Below, piece by piece: positions 46,106 through 56,778 of a DNA stretch of 64,000 nt. The DNA is from Escallonia rubra. Taxonomy: Eukaryota > Streptophyta > Magnoliopsida > Escalloniales > Escalloniaceae. Under the pieces are notes generated by a model. That model did no database searches, had not been told where the DNA came from, and saw only the letters and a program-made list of their open reading frames with translations. Made by a program: the position numbers and the translations under genes. Each line of letters opens with the position of its first letter. Position 1 is the stretch's first letter. The stretch covers positions 248,001 to 312,000 of the forward strand of contig JAVXUO010001949.1 of NCBI GenBank assembly GCA_033065855.1. Direction: 5' to 3'.

Positions 46106-46727
46106 ATGTTGGGTATGAAATTAGATTTCGTATTATGGTTCTTGCTGTTGAGCTCACTCAGTACGATTGTTGAATCAAGGTGCAATAGGGGCTGTGATTT
46201 AGCGCTGGCCTCATACTACGTACAGCCCGGTGTAAACATGACGTTCATAGCTGCAGTCTTTGAAGTAGATGCAAATGACATTCTCCGTTACAACCCACAA
46301 GTCCCAAACCTGGACAGTATTCAAGCCGATGCCCGAATCAACATACCCTTCTCTTGCAACTGCCTCGCCGGCCAGTTCCTGGGCCACGCGTTCCTCTACA
46401 ACGTTCTGCCCGGCGATCGCTATGACACGATTGCCACCAGGTTCTTTGCTAACCTGACGACCGAGGAAATGCTGCAAAGGTTCAACACATACGATCCGAC
46501 CTCGATTCCTAGTGTGAACGCCAGACTCAACGTGACCGTGAACTGTTCTTGCGGGGATGCCCGGGTTTCCAAGGATTACGGGGTGTTTGCCACGTACCCG
46601 CTCCGACAGGGCGATAGCTTGGATTCGATTGCGGCCCAAGTAGATGTCACCGCTGATTTGTTGCGGAGGTACAATCCGAATGCGAATTTTAGTGCCGGCA
46701 CTGGACTCGTGTATTTGCCCATAAAAG
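46106..46727 (+). pseudogene. CERK1-like LysM receptor kinase, first exon only
   Basis: ATG 46106 starts a secreted ectodomain: signal peptide of about 25 residues (LDFVLWFLLLSSLSTIVES), then CNRGCDLALASYYVQPG and three LysM modules separated by CxC motifs (FSCNCLAGQFLGHAF, NCSCGDARVSKDYG, and DSLDSIAAQVDVTADLLRRY). This matches CERK1-type chitin receptor kinases, which bind chitin oligomers at the plasma membrane. The exon ends ATAAAAG|GTGATT in phase 1. A LINE sits 83 bp into the following intron, and no CERK1 transmembrane or kinase exon is present up to 50.4 kb, so the gene is truncated. Read-through past the donor gives only a repeated FQFNLD tail and a stop at 46792. Fusion to the next kinase exons is possible and is discussed in the findings. 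Confidence 0.85.
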
Positions 46728-46810
46728 GTGATTTTCAGTTTAACCTTGATTTTCAGTTTAACCTTGATTTTACTACCTACACTTTAAATTAGTTATGCCA
46801 TTTAGATGTT

Positions 46811-49370
46811 TTTTTTTGGGTAATAGGTCCTTTTATTACCAATGAAAAGCATCATAGTCCATATACAATCCTATTTTCAACTATCAAAATACTAAAGAAA
46901 GCAAGCTATCTGCAATTATCCATTTTGCAACACCATTAGAGGTAGTTCCCAGTTTTGGCAGAGTTGCAAGTTTGTGGTAGATTTTGCTATCTTCTTCCAG
47001 CTTAGGACTCTGTGTAGGATCCATTTCTGAATGTTTGCTAGAATCTCAGCCCTCCCCTTATGACTCCCAGTGAAAATCCTTTGATTCCTTTCTTCCCATA
47101 GGGAGTAAACTGTGACAGCCAAGGTTAATTTACTTAACTTGGCTCTAAAACTCTTCCCCCTAAAATTGCTGCATGCATAATGCAGGAGTTGAGACCATGT
47201 ATTGAACTGCCTAGTAACTTGCAGTTTATTTAGAACCTGCTTCCAAATCTCCTTGGTCATATTGCATTCCATAAACAGATGCTCCATTGTTTCCTGTTGT
47301 TGCTCACACAAGCTGCATTGGTCCTCAGTTATTATGTTCCATGCCTTTAGCTTGTCTTTAGTCTTCAGTCTTCTTTTGCACACCAGCCACAGTATAAAAG
47401 CACACTTTGGGATGTATCCCGAAAACCATACTATCCTCCACCAACTCACAGCTGGATTATGATTTCGGATAGCATGCCAGGCCGAATTGGTGTTGAATTT
47501 TCCACTAGGGTGAGGTAGCCACTGTATTGTATCCTCATGCTCTGTATTAGTAGATAAGTCAGGGAGTTGGCTGTTTAGCAGTCTCAAATCTGGTGATCTT
47601 CTAGGTATATTCCACATGCCATGCACCAGCATTTCACTCACCTTTAGTTCCAAAGAACTTGCAGCATCATACAGTATCCTCATTCCATATTGATTGACAA
47701 TAGGGTCATTAGGTAGCCAATTATCAAGCCAAAAACAAGTCTTGTTACCATTCCCAATTTGATATGCTATGAGTGGCTGTATCTTACCTCTGAGCTGAAT
47801 AAGCTTTCTCCAAGTCCAGGATAGATTAACTGGTGGTGTGAAAAACCAAAGATTTTGATCTTTGATTATATAGGTGTGGCACCATTTAATCCAAAGAGTG
47901 TCCTTTTTGGTGGCCAGATCCCATATGTATTTGGCCATTGCTGCTTTGTTCCATTCATGGAGCTTCCTTATGCCAAGCCCACCTTCTTTCTTTGGCATGC
48001 ACACATCATGCCAAGCCACTTTGGCACCATAGCATTTTATGTCACTGCCATGCCAAATAAAACTCCTGATTTTTGCTTCAATATCATTAATTATCTTTTT
48101 TGGGAGCAAGAAGAGTGAACACCAGTAGATTTGCATGCTAGTTAGAACAGAGGTTGCTAGCTGCAATCGGCCTGCATAGGATAACTGCTTGACAGTCCAG
48201 CAATTAATTCTTTTAGTGATCCTTTCAATCAATACTTGGCAATCAGAGATCTTGAGCTTGGTAGTAATTAGTGGTACCCCCAGGTAGTTTACAGGAAATT
48301 TGCCTAGAGGAATTCCCAGTAGATGACTTAGGGCATGCTTGTCTTCTTCATTGATCCCTGCTGCATAAAGTGAGCTTTTATCCAGGTTGGGCTTGAGGCC
48401 TGACATGTGCCCAAACTCTTGAACAGCTTGTTTGATGAGAGTCAGAGATTGTGTATTTGCCCCAGCCAAAATAAACAAATCATCAGCAAAACACACATGT
48501 GTAATCTTTAGGTCCTTGCACTTTGGATGGAAGGTAAACTCAGGTTTCATGGAGTAATCATCCAGCAGGCTTGAGAAAGCTTCCATCACTATGAGAAATA
48601 AGTATGGTGAGATTGGATCACCCTGCCTCAATCCCCTTTTGTTTCCAAAAAACCCCTCAATAGAACCATTTAAGTTGATTGAGAACCTTGCAGTTGTTAC
48701 ACAATGCATGATCCATTGAATATATTTGGTAGGAAAATGCATAGTTTGCATAACCATTTGAAGAAATTCCCATTCCACAGTATCATATGCCTTTTGGATG
48801 TCAATCTTCATGGCACATCTAGGCATTCCCCCTTCTTTGTGGTAATTCCTCACTAATTCTTGCATGAGGAGTATGTTGTCCCCAATGGACCTCCCTTGAA
48901 CAAAAGCTGCTTGCCTGTTGCTAATTAGATGAGCTAGCACTTTTTGCATTCTCTTGCTGAGCATCTTTGTGATGCATTTATAGATCACATTGCAACAAGC
49001 AATGGGTCTAAAGTCCTTCATAGTCTTAGGCACAGGTATTTTAGGGATTAATGTAAGAGTTGTGCTATTAAAGATTTTGATTGACTTACCTTTATTGAAA
49101 AAGGATAAGACAGCCTTAGTGACATCTGCCCCCAGCACATCCCAGTTCTTTTGGAAAAACTCAGCATTGTAGCCATCTGGTCCAGGTGCTTTATTCTTTT
49201 TCATGCTGTAAATGGTGCTCTTTACCTCAGCCTCATCAAAAGGGGCTATGAGTTCAGTTTGTTGTTCTTCATTCAACTGCTTGTTCAATACTCTCTGCAG
49301 AAGGATCTGAGTTTGATTGCATATAGGTTGGGAACTTCCAAGGAAACTGGAAGTTCCCAACCTATATGCA
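46811..49370 (-). mobile_element. 5'-truncated L1-type LINE
   Basis: Inserted between direct duplications ATTTAGATGTT at 46800-46810 and 49371-49381. A short oligo-T on the plus strand at 46809-46818 is the remnant of the poly-A tail, so the element runs 49370 to 46811. ORF1 and the endonuclease domain are missing, as usual for 5' truncation. The 5' junction carries a 23-bp inverted repeat (49317-49339 with 49349-49371). It lies in the intron after the LysM exon. Confidence 0.92.
46916..49360 (-). CDS. LINE reverse transcriptase ORF (5'-truncated, open)
   Basis: One open frame of 814 codons. Recognisable parts: NKAPGPDGYNAEFFQKNW (RT start), RPIACCNVIYKCITKML, CAMKIDIQKAYDTVEWEF (first catalytic Asp), LRQGDPISPYLFLIVMEAF and THVCFADDLFIL (catalytic FADD). 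The zf-RVT module follows (CSLCEQQQETMEHLFMEC). It would be the RT of a plant L1-clade LINE. No endonuclease domain precedes it, so the annotated Met (49360) is not the original start and the protein is a fragment. The lack of any stop suggests a recent insertion. Confidence 0.92.
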   Translation of the reverse strand: MGTSSFLGSSQPICNQTQILLQRVLNKQLNEEQQTELIAPFDEAEVKSTIYSMKKNKAPGPDGYNAEFFQKNWDVLGADVTKAVLSFFNKGKSIKIFNSTTLTLIPKIPVPKTMKDFRPIACCNVIYKCITKMLSKRMQKVLAHLISNRQAAFVQGRSIGDNILLMQELVRNYHKEGGMPRCAMKIDIQKAYDTVEWEFLQMVMQTMHFPTKYIQWIMHCVTTARFSINLNGSIEGFFGNKRGLRQGDPISPYLFLIVMEAFSSLLDDYSMKPEFTFHPKCKDLKITHVCFADDLFILAGANTQSLTLIKQAVQEFGHMSGLKPNLDKSSLYAAGINEEDKHALSHLLGIPLGKFPVNYLGVPLITTKLKISDCQVLIERITKRINCWTVKQLSYAGRLQLATSVLTSMQIYWCSLFLLPKKIINDIEAKIRSFIWHGSDIKCYGAKVAWHDVCMPKKEGGLGIRKLHEWNKAAMAKYIWDLATKKDTLWIKWCHTYIIKDQNLWFFTPPVNLSWTWRKLIQLRGKIQPLIAYQIGNGNKTCFWLDNWLPNDPIVNQYGMRILYDAASSLELKVSEMLVHGMWNIPRRSPDLRLLNSQLPDLSTNTEHEDTIQWLPHPSGKFNTNSAWHAIRNHNPAVSWWRIVWFSGYIPKCAFILWLVCKRRLKTKDKLKAWNIITEDQCSLCEQQQETMEHLFMECNMTKEIWKQVLNKLQVTRQFNTWSQLLHYACSNFRGKSFRAKLSKLTLAVTVYSLWEERNQRIFTGSHKGRAEILANIQKWILHRVLSWKKIAKSTTNLQLCQNWELPLMVLQNG

Positions 49371-49371
49371 A
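49317..49371. repeat. 23-bp inverted repeat at LINE 5' junction
   Basis: TTGCATATAGGTTGGGAACT plus TCC (49317-49339) is followed, after nine bases, by its exact inverse (49349-49371). One arm is LINE coding sequence; the other abuts the target duplication. It looks like snap-back or template switching during integration. Confidence 0.9.
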
Positions 49372-49381
49372 TTTAGATGTT

Positions 49382-50422
49382 AGAATAAGGTCCAGTGATT
49401 GCTCATTTTTGTAGATGACTGGAAATTTGATTGAAGAGAACTAATCGTGTTCTAGGATTGACAATGGGGTAGTTATCATCCCCCCCCCCCCCCCCCCAAA
49501 TTAATGTTACAAAGCAACCAGCTGCCCTAAATCCCCAAAATTCACCATCCCTCGCCCTAAATCTCCATATTTCTATACAATGTCTATATAAGCAGTTCCG
49601 TCACTCAATCACATGTAGTTGCGCTGGATTAAGCATAATGGAAGAAAATTGAAGTAAATCAGTATTAATTTACTTGAGAAGTGTTGACGTTTAAAATATT
49701 TATATTATATATGCTCTAACAAATAAATGTAATATTTTAGAACATATGGTGGTCTTATTCAAGTCTCCCCCAACCTTGAACTTTTGTAGTAACCATGGGG
49801 GATTACATCAATATTTTTAAGAAGTTAAGCTACTTGGAGGACATGAAATACGGAGTGACTAATTTGCCCTAAAAGGCTAAAACTATGAAATAACGCTAAA
49901 CATCTAATAAAATCCCCAATTTAGATGCTAGAATGTGGATCAGTGATTTCTCTTTTTGTGGATAACTGGAAATTTGATTCTAGAGACGTAGTTGGGTTCT
50001 GGGGTGGTTGGAGCCCCGCCTCCCCAGCTGTTATAAAGCAGCCCACCTGAGTCCTAAATATCCCAGCTAATTGTCAGAAAACAAAACCTATGTTTGATTC
50101 AAATCTTTCCCAAGGATCTCATAACGCGTTTTGCATCATAAAGGGAGCACCATCTGGGATGGTTAGATATGTGCAGCTAGTAGCCTAAACCATACTTTGT
50201 TATACTGCATCTTCTCTAGTTACTGTTAAAAGTTTAGCACGACATATCATATATGCAGGGCCGGCATATTCATCTTATTAGTATGCTGATTTAATTCGCC
50301 CATTTTCAATATATATAAAATATACAGGTTTAAAAAGTGGATATATACAAGCACTATATATACAAACCGTGAGCACTGCAATTGAAAGCTTTTAAACAGA
50401 AGAATCAATCACTGACATTAGT
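49382..50422. other. Region between LINE and kinase exons, with a segmental duplicate
   Basis: The segment at about 49371-49530 (AATTTAGATGTTAGAATAAG, ACTGGAAATTTGATT) is repeated, diverged, at about 49913-50060 (AATTTAGATGCTAGAATGTG, ACTGGAAATTTGATT). A C16-C18 run lies at 49480-49497. No S-domain lectin exon is present here, although the kinase exons that follow normally have one upstream. Confidence 0.6.
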
Positions 50423-53400
50423 ATGAATCATGGTTTAGCAGGGATAGAAGGCTCAATAGGCTCCCAAGGCGGCTCTAACAGTAAAAAAAGAAGGAAAGTA
50501 GCAGTAATAGTCGGCTTGGCACTAATGTTTTCTGGGCTAATTTTAAGCCTGAGCATAACCTTATATGTCTGGATGAAGAAGAAGATGAGGAAGCAGCAGC
50601 AAGAAAAACTAAAAGGGGAAGGTAAACCAAGTCATTTTTGTATTATGGCCTTGTAGTATTTTTATCTCCCTTTTTTATACTCTTTGCTTTAGTATGTGCT
50701 AGTAGCTTCCTTTTGGGGAAAGATAGATAGATGTCTTCTTCTTCTTTTTATTTATTTTTTATTTTTTAAATTCATTTAAATCCTTTAAATAAGTTTCTTT
50801 GCAGTAATGGAGGGGAACAAGAAGGAAGATCTCGAGTTGCCACTCTTTGATTTAGCAACAATATCAAATGCTACCAATAACTTTTCGATAAACAATAAAC
50901 TTGGAGAAGGTGGATTCGGACCTGTTTACAAGGTAACAACATAAACTCATGTGTCGTGCAGACACACACACACACATACACGCACAAATACAACACATGT
51001 TGATTTACTAGAAGCAGTGAGCAGTTACTTATAGTGGATATCAATTTTTGATCAAAAAGATTTAGCTGTGGAAAGTAACTAACATCTAATTTTCGAAAGG
51101 AACTTCTTTTTCACAAATCGTACTCTTCAGGGGATGCTGGAAGATGGGCAAGAAATAGCTGTAAAGCGGCTTTCTAAGTATTCCTCACAAGGGTTTGATG
51201 AATTTAGGAATGAAGTTATCTGCATCGCCAAACTGCAGCATCGAAATCTTGTGAAGCTTCTAGGGTGTTGCATTGAAGGAGAAGAGAAGATGCTGGTTTA
51301 TGAGTTCATGCCTAACAATAGCTTGGAGTCCTTCATTTTTGGTTTGGCTCTTAAAACCTTACTGTATTCAGTATTTATGGGTTAACTACTCCAGTGTTCA
51401 TTGAGGTTTAGGTAGCATTACAGTTAAGGACATCAAGAACGGATTATATCACCTATACTTGCTGACCCAACGAAATCTTCCAACATACATGACATAATGA
51501 CAATGCCCTTTACATCTATGAAAATCGACCTTTTGCCATTAGTTTTTTTCCTGTCCCCCTGCTCTCCATTTTTCTACACCACCAAATCAACCCTCTTTCT
51601 CTCTCAAGTCTCAACTATACACAATCACAAAGGCACTCTGAAATGATCTGAGAGATGGCAAAAATTTCTTCTTAAAATCCTTATTCTATCTTCCTCCTTT
51701 TGCCCTTCCCTCTCCCTTCTCCAACTTCGATCATCACCACACATAACACAACGATGGCATCGAGATTTTCTCAATCCAAATTCAAGCCTTTAATTTACCA
51801 TTTCTGAAAAACTGAAAAGTAGATCTACAATCAGAGTTAACTGGGAAAGAAGGCTGGAGGTCAAATAGGTGGAAAGTAAAAGAAATTGTTATGGAGATGA
51901 AGATGAAAAAGAAGATGAAGATGAAGGTGAACTGATACTGGAAGTGGGTGGAAAGTAAACCAAAAGAGATAAAAACAAGACAGTCAGCAGAAAATCTGCT
52001 TCTTCCTTGAGATTGTTATATATCAGCAAATTGTGGTGGGTGGTGGCCCTGCAACGGGTTTGGTGACTAGTTGGGTTTTTTCCCGTGGAGTGGCAATCCC
52101 AGCTTTGGTGGTAATGGTGGGTTCATGAGACGAGTGGCGGATCATCTTGAGAGAGATGAGATGGAGGTGAACTGAAGAGTGGTCTTGGTGCAAATAGGTC
52201 TGGGGTGAAACTGGAGTGGGCTACGGCAACAGCAGAGGGCTTTTTAATATGCTTAACCACATAAATATAATAGAAGGGCTGTAATGTCACTTTGAGAGTA
52301 CAAATTGATGGCATGAGTAAAAATGTGAAATTTACGGACGGTTCGTTGACAGATGGACATATCTATCACTTTTCAAACTTATCATCTTTTGACTGTCACT
52401 ATACCCAAACCTCAATGACATTAGTGTAATCAATCCCTAATGTATAAATCTGATAAACCTAATTTTTACGTAATAGGCAACTGGTAATTGAGCATGATTA
52501 AGTAGAATTTTTCTGAAATAAGGTAAAGTTGTGATACAGATGCATAGGACTTGCAATGTGAATATGTTATCTGAGGACTGATACACATCTAACACCAGAG
52601 AGATATGCACCTTTTCAAAGCACCTGTGGCCATTAGCAAAATATGACGACCAGTCATTTCCTTTTTAATGAGTTTTAACCAACTGCAGAGATGGCTTGCA
52701 GTCTTAGTGTATTTACCATCTGCCTAAAGTTACCATAGCTGCACCAACAACTCCGTATTTGTTGTTTTAAATTCCAAGTGGCTCAGAACTTTGCTACGTT
52801 CAAACTAGGGTACCAGGAGCTCGGGTGATGTTGGTGTGTTTGTATTCGTGCGTATTTCTGTTTTTGTGGCTAGTGAGAAGGAGAAGAAGAGGTTGCTTGT
52901 ATGTATTTTGTGGACATATTTTGTTTTTCTTCTTCACTTTTGCCCATTTGGCAGTCACTCCAGCCCATTGGTTGTAACACGCCCACTGACCACGACCAGC
53001 TGAACTTTTCAGCTATAGTATGGACCTAATTTTCAGCCATCTTAAAAATTGTGACTAGTTGCTACTATTTAGAAAATCGTTATTCCCCCCGAAATGCCTT
53101 TTTTAGATTGGTTATAACGCTAATAGGGGTACGAGGGTTTGGATGTTGCTGGAGGATGGAGGTGGTGGAGCTTGCCACCATATTGAAGCACTAAAAGGTT
53201 GCAACTGTAAAACAGCGGGTTAATTTCATACAGCCCCCTTGTGGTTTGGGCAAGCTGCAAAAAGACATCTTGAGTTATAAAAGTTGCAATTGGTACCCTG
53301 TGGTGCCAACTATGTTGCAACCACTTAAAAAGTCGTCCAAATCAATAGGAGGTGATACTCACGCTCTTGAAAAGTGTGTTTTGTAGAAATTAGTACATGA

Positions 53401-55306
53401 AAATGACTGAAATACCCTCAGTTTTTTTTCTCCCCCATTTATGTCCCAATTTCTTCTCCACTCCAACCAAGCCTAATCTTAGCCACCACCCTCACTGACC
53501 TAGCTCCACCCATCACCATCACCACCCCTGTCTGCTACCATCCCCGTTTGCCGATGCCACTAGCCCCAGCCAAGTCCGGCGCTGCCACCAGCCCACCACG
53601 CCCGCCACCACCAGCCCCTCCCTCTGGTCACCACCACAACCCCGCCCAATCAACCACCAAACCCATCACCCCTCCCTCTCGTCAACACCACAACCCTGTT
53701 GTCCCGCCCCCCTCTTCTCTATCATTGCCGACAGCTGCTGCCCCCTTTCTCCAACATTGCTGACGGCTGTCGGCCCCTCTTCTCATCTTTAAAGTGCCAC
53801 CACATCTCCATAACTGCCTTGTCACCCCACCATCACGCATCCACCCCTCCAACTCAGCCCCGTCCACCACCACCATGGCAAAGAAACAATAAACACAAGA
53901 TCTATGTACCAACGTCTCAAGAAACAACAAATTTGATCTATAAGGTGTATATATATAGGGGTATCCTGGACAATTCCTTAACTCTGTTACGAGAACCGTC
54001 AGTTGCAACACTATTACTGCCTTAGGTCTCTTTTTGCAACTTTTGGATTCCGAGGTGTCTTTTTGCTACTCGCCCAGACTATGAGGAGGCTTTATGCAAT
54101 AAACCAGAAGACATCTCCATCAACCTTAAGAGAAGAAACGATGTGAAACAAGTGGGAAAATAATGAGATGTGGCAGTCCATTATTTTGACGTGGACGACC
54201 AGATATGCTTTGGAGGGATCCAGTATTGGATATGGATCAGTACTCTTATTCAAATGTGTGTGCGCGCGCGCGCGCATTTGCGTGCACACATATATGTATT
54301 ATTAATTAGCAATCGAGTATTATCATTCTGTCCTTTCATTGCAGCTGCATGAATTCGCTATCATAAATATCGCGTTGCTTTATATATTCGGCCACGCTTT
54401 TAATTAGCCAAGCATAAGCTGACTAGACAAATTGGGCAGATCAAACTCAAAGCAAAATCTTGGATTGGCCAAAGCGCTTCAGTATCATCAATGGGATTGC
54501 TCGGGGCCTTCTGTATCTTCATCAGGATTCTCGGCTGAGAGTTATACATAGAGATATTAAAGCTAGCAATGTATTGCTAGATAGTGCCATGAACCCTAAG
54601 GTTTCAGACTTTGGCTTGGCCAGAAGGTTTGGTGGAAATCAGACTGAAGCAAACACAAACAGAGTCGTTGGAACATAGTAATAATCTATATCTCGTCTTC
54701 AGTCATGTAGTTCTACTATGTCTTGGATATTATTTTTAACCTTTGGGAACATAATTGCTTTTGCAGCGGATACATGTCCCCCGAGTATGCAGGAGATGGG
54801 CTTTTCTCGGTGAAGTCAGATGTGTTCAGCTTTGGTGTTTTAGTATTAGAGATTGTAAGTGGAAAGAGAAACAGAAGATTCTTTCATCCAGGCCACAACC
54901 ATAATCTTCTCGGTCACGTAAGTTGCATGTCTACACATTCTATTACATCCTATACCAAGAGGAGGTGAAATTTATATGGGTTCAAAATTTTCAGGCGTGG
55001 ATGCTTTATAAAGAAGGCCGGTCTTTGGAATTGTTGGATGCAAATCTAGGTAGCTCTTGCAATGAATCCGAAGTGCTACAATCAATTAATGTGGGCTTGC
55101 TATGCGTACAACAATGCCCAGAAGATCGGCCAAGCATGTCTTCAGTTGTTTTAATGTTAGGTCATGATGGTGCACTGCCTGAGTCTAAAGAACCTGGCTT
55201 TTTCATCAATGAAAATGGTTTGCATTTTGATGATGCTCATTTGCCGAGTAACCATGGAGCAATTTCTGCCAATGAAATGACCATCACACTGTTAGATGCT
55301 CGATAG
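50423..55306 (+). CDS. S-domain (G-type lectin) receptor kinase lacking its ectodomain exon
   Basis: Exons: about 50439-50621 (transmembrane, [20 protein letters not shown]), 50805-50932 ([10 protein letters not shown] glycine loop), 51131-51341 ([20 protein letters not shown]-binding Lys), 54440-54677 ([19 protein letters not shown]), 54767-54917 ([20 protein letters not shown]) and 54995-55306 (AWMLYKEGR ... [10 protein letters not shown], stop). Phases agree across all junctions and every catalytic motif is present. The kinase matches the SD1 class (At4g27290-like) and its exon sizes 211/238/151 equal those of the next gene. No lectin/S-locus/PAN exon is found upstream. The frame could start at ATG 50423 (MNHGLAG...), giving a membrane kinase with almost no extracellular part, or the first exon may come from elsewhere. 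The donor after FIFG is weak (GTTTGG). Partial gene or pseudogene. Confidence 0.8.
51379..52437. mobile_element. MULE-like TIR element in kinase intron (1)
   Basis: Left GGGTTAACTACTCCAGTG...TTCATTGAGGTTTAGG pairs with the inverted right end GGGATTGATTACACTAATGT...CATTGAGGTTTGGG. Both then share CAGT(T/C)AA and further similarity over about 150 bp. I see no matching 9-bp duplication. The interior is purine-rich (GAAGATGAAGATG) without a clear gene. Same terminal family as the element at 33948. Confidence 0.75.
53217..54105. mobile_element. MULE-like TIR element in kinase intron (2)
   Basis: Left GGGTTAATTTCATACAGCCC...CTGCAAAAAGACATCTTGAG pairs with the inverted right GGTTTATTGCATAAAGCCTC...TAGCAAAAAGACACCTCGG, and both continue with AAAAGTTGCAA. 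No clear target duplication. The interior is P/H-rich C-rich sequence (53550-53880) of exon-like composition; its open frames look like low complexity and are not called as genes. Confidence 0.75.
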
Positions 55307-56778
55307 GATATATATATTGGCAATGTACTTGTACTCCGAAATCGATAAACATGTAAAGTAAAAGATTTTTCCTGTGGTTCTTATTGGTTTCTATAGCAAT
55401 TGGTCTCTGTCTATCACGCCAAAAATATTTTTGGCATGACGGAAATTGAAACTGTGGGATGAGGGTTTGCTGCCAGTTTTGACTCTGTCACTCTCTCTAC
55501 CCCCACCCCTTCTCCCCAACAGCACCATACCACCCAAAGGGAAGAATTTTCGAAATTGGGGAACTGCATAAATCTCGCAGTCCCAGTTTCTTTTAATCTC
55601 TCCCCCTAGTTTTTCCAGAAACTGATATTTTAACAAATAGAAACCTATTTAGCCCAAGTAGTTTAAAAAGCGGTTTTTCGCACAGCTTGCTCGTTACTTC
55701 CAGTAATGTGAAAAGTCGTGGCTCCCAGATTATCGCGCTGACACACCGAAGCACTAAAGTATCGATTTACTTGCCGAATGTAGGCTATTCGAGTGAGTCC
55801 AGGCATCTCTGTGAATGACATTGGCTTTAGCACCCTGCAGATGCATGTACGCTGAGGCATAGTGACCGTCGCATGTATTGCATTGTCTCCTTAGAAGCTA
55901 AAAACGATTAAACCAAAAAAAAAAAGAGAAGCTAAAAACGAGGAGGAAGGGAAGAAACTATGAATTTGGTGATCAATGCAAGGTCGAATGTCTAGTTAAA
56001 ACAATGTTCGATCCTAACAAGCACATCTGATATTTCGAGAGTCGATCTGCACAAGATTTATGCCTATGAAACATGTAAGATTGTTGCTGGGGAGGTGACA
56101 ACAAACCGGAAATAGTATAAACAGCATAAAACTAAAAGATTCGTTGTATGGGTCAAGGAAATCTGTTCACTGTCAACATAAGAAATTTAATGTGTATGAT
56201 TTGGCAACTCTCTTTATTGCAGATGGATAAGTTCAAAGTAACGATTGGTTATGCAAGATTTTCAGTTCTTTAGATTCTGTGATTATAGCCAGAATTGTCA
56301 TGAATTGTGTAGGGTTGTTGAACGAATTGGCATTCATAAGTAGTAATCGGAAGAGACTGATCTTTCCATTTGGCTGGTTGTTGATAGCAACAGTGGAGTG
56401 CCTAGATCTTTCCATTTGGCTGGTTGGTGATAGCAACGGTGGAGTGACTGATATGGCACTAATTGACTTGGAATTCCAAGTCCGTGGTCAACAATTAAAG
56501 GCAATAACTATCTGAGTCGATATTTTCAATCAATAACAATATACAATACAATGCTGGAACAAGCGAGTGGAAGGAGTCTCGTGAGCATTTTTATTTTCTC
56601 TTTTCCTTCTCTGAATTATTGCAGCAGAAGTCCAAGTCTTTGTGGTGTGGCCGCATTAAACGACCCTGTAGAATGGAAGACCCAAAAGTGGTCTCACCCT
56701 TCGAACCATATGTCAAAGGGGGGTGTGAATGAATAGCACAAATCCCAGTCCTACGAGAAAAATCCCCATCCCCCATCA
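55307..56778. other. Intergenic region between the two receptor kinases
   Basis: Contains the 3' region of the first kinase, an exon-less stretch, and a 46-bp tandem duplication at 56359-56450 (GATCTTTCCATTTGGCTGGT at 56359 and 56405). It ends in the promoter and leader of the second kinase. Minus-strand frames at 55391-55636 and 55663-55860 have no domain I recognise. Confidence 0.55.

Noticed and set aside
46211-46639. 142-codon minus-strand frame
   Set aside because: Shadow of the LysM exon on the other strand.
53548-54025. Proline/histidine-rich frames in the kinase intron
   Set aside because: Inside a TIR element, low complexity, no splice context or domain.
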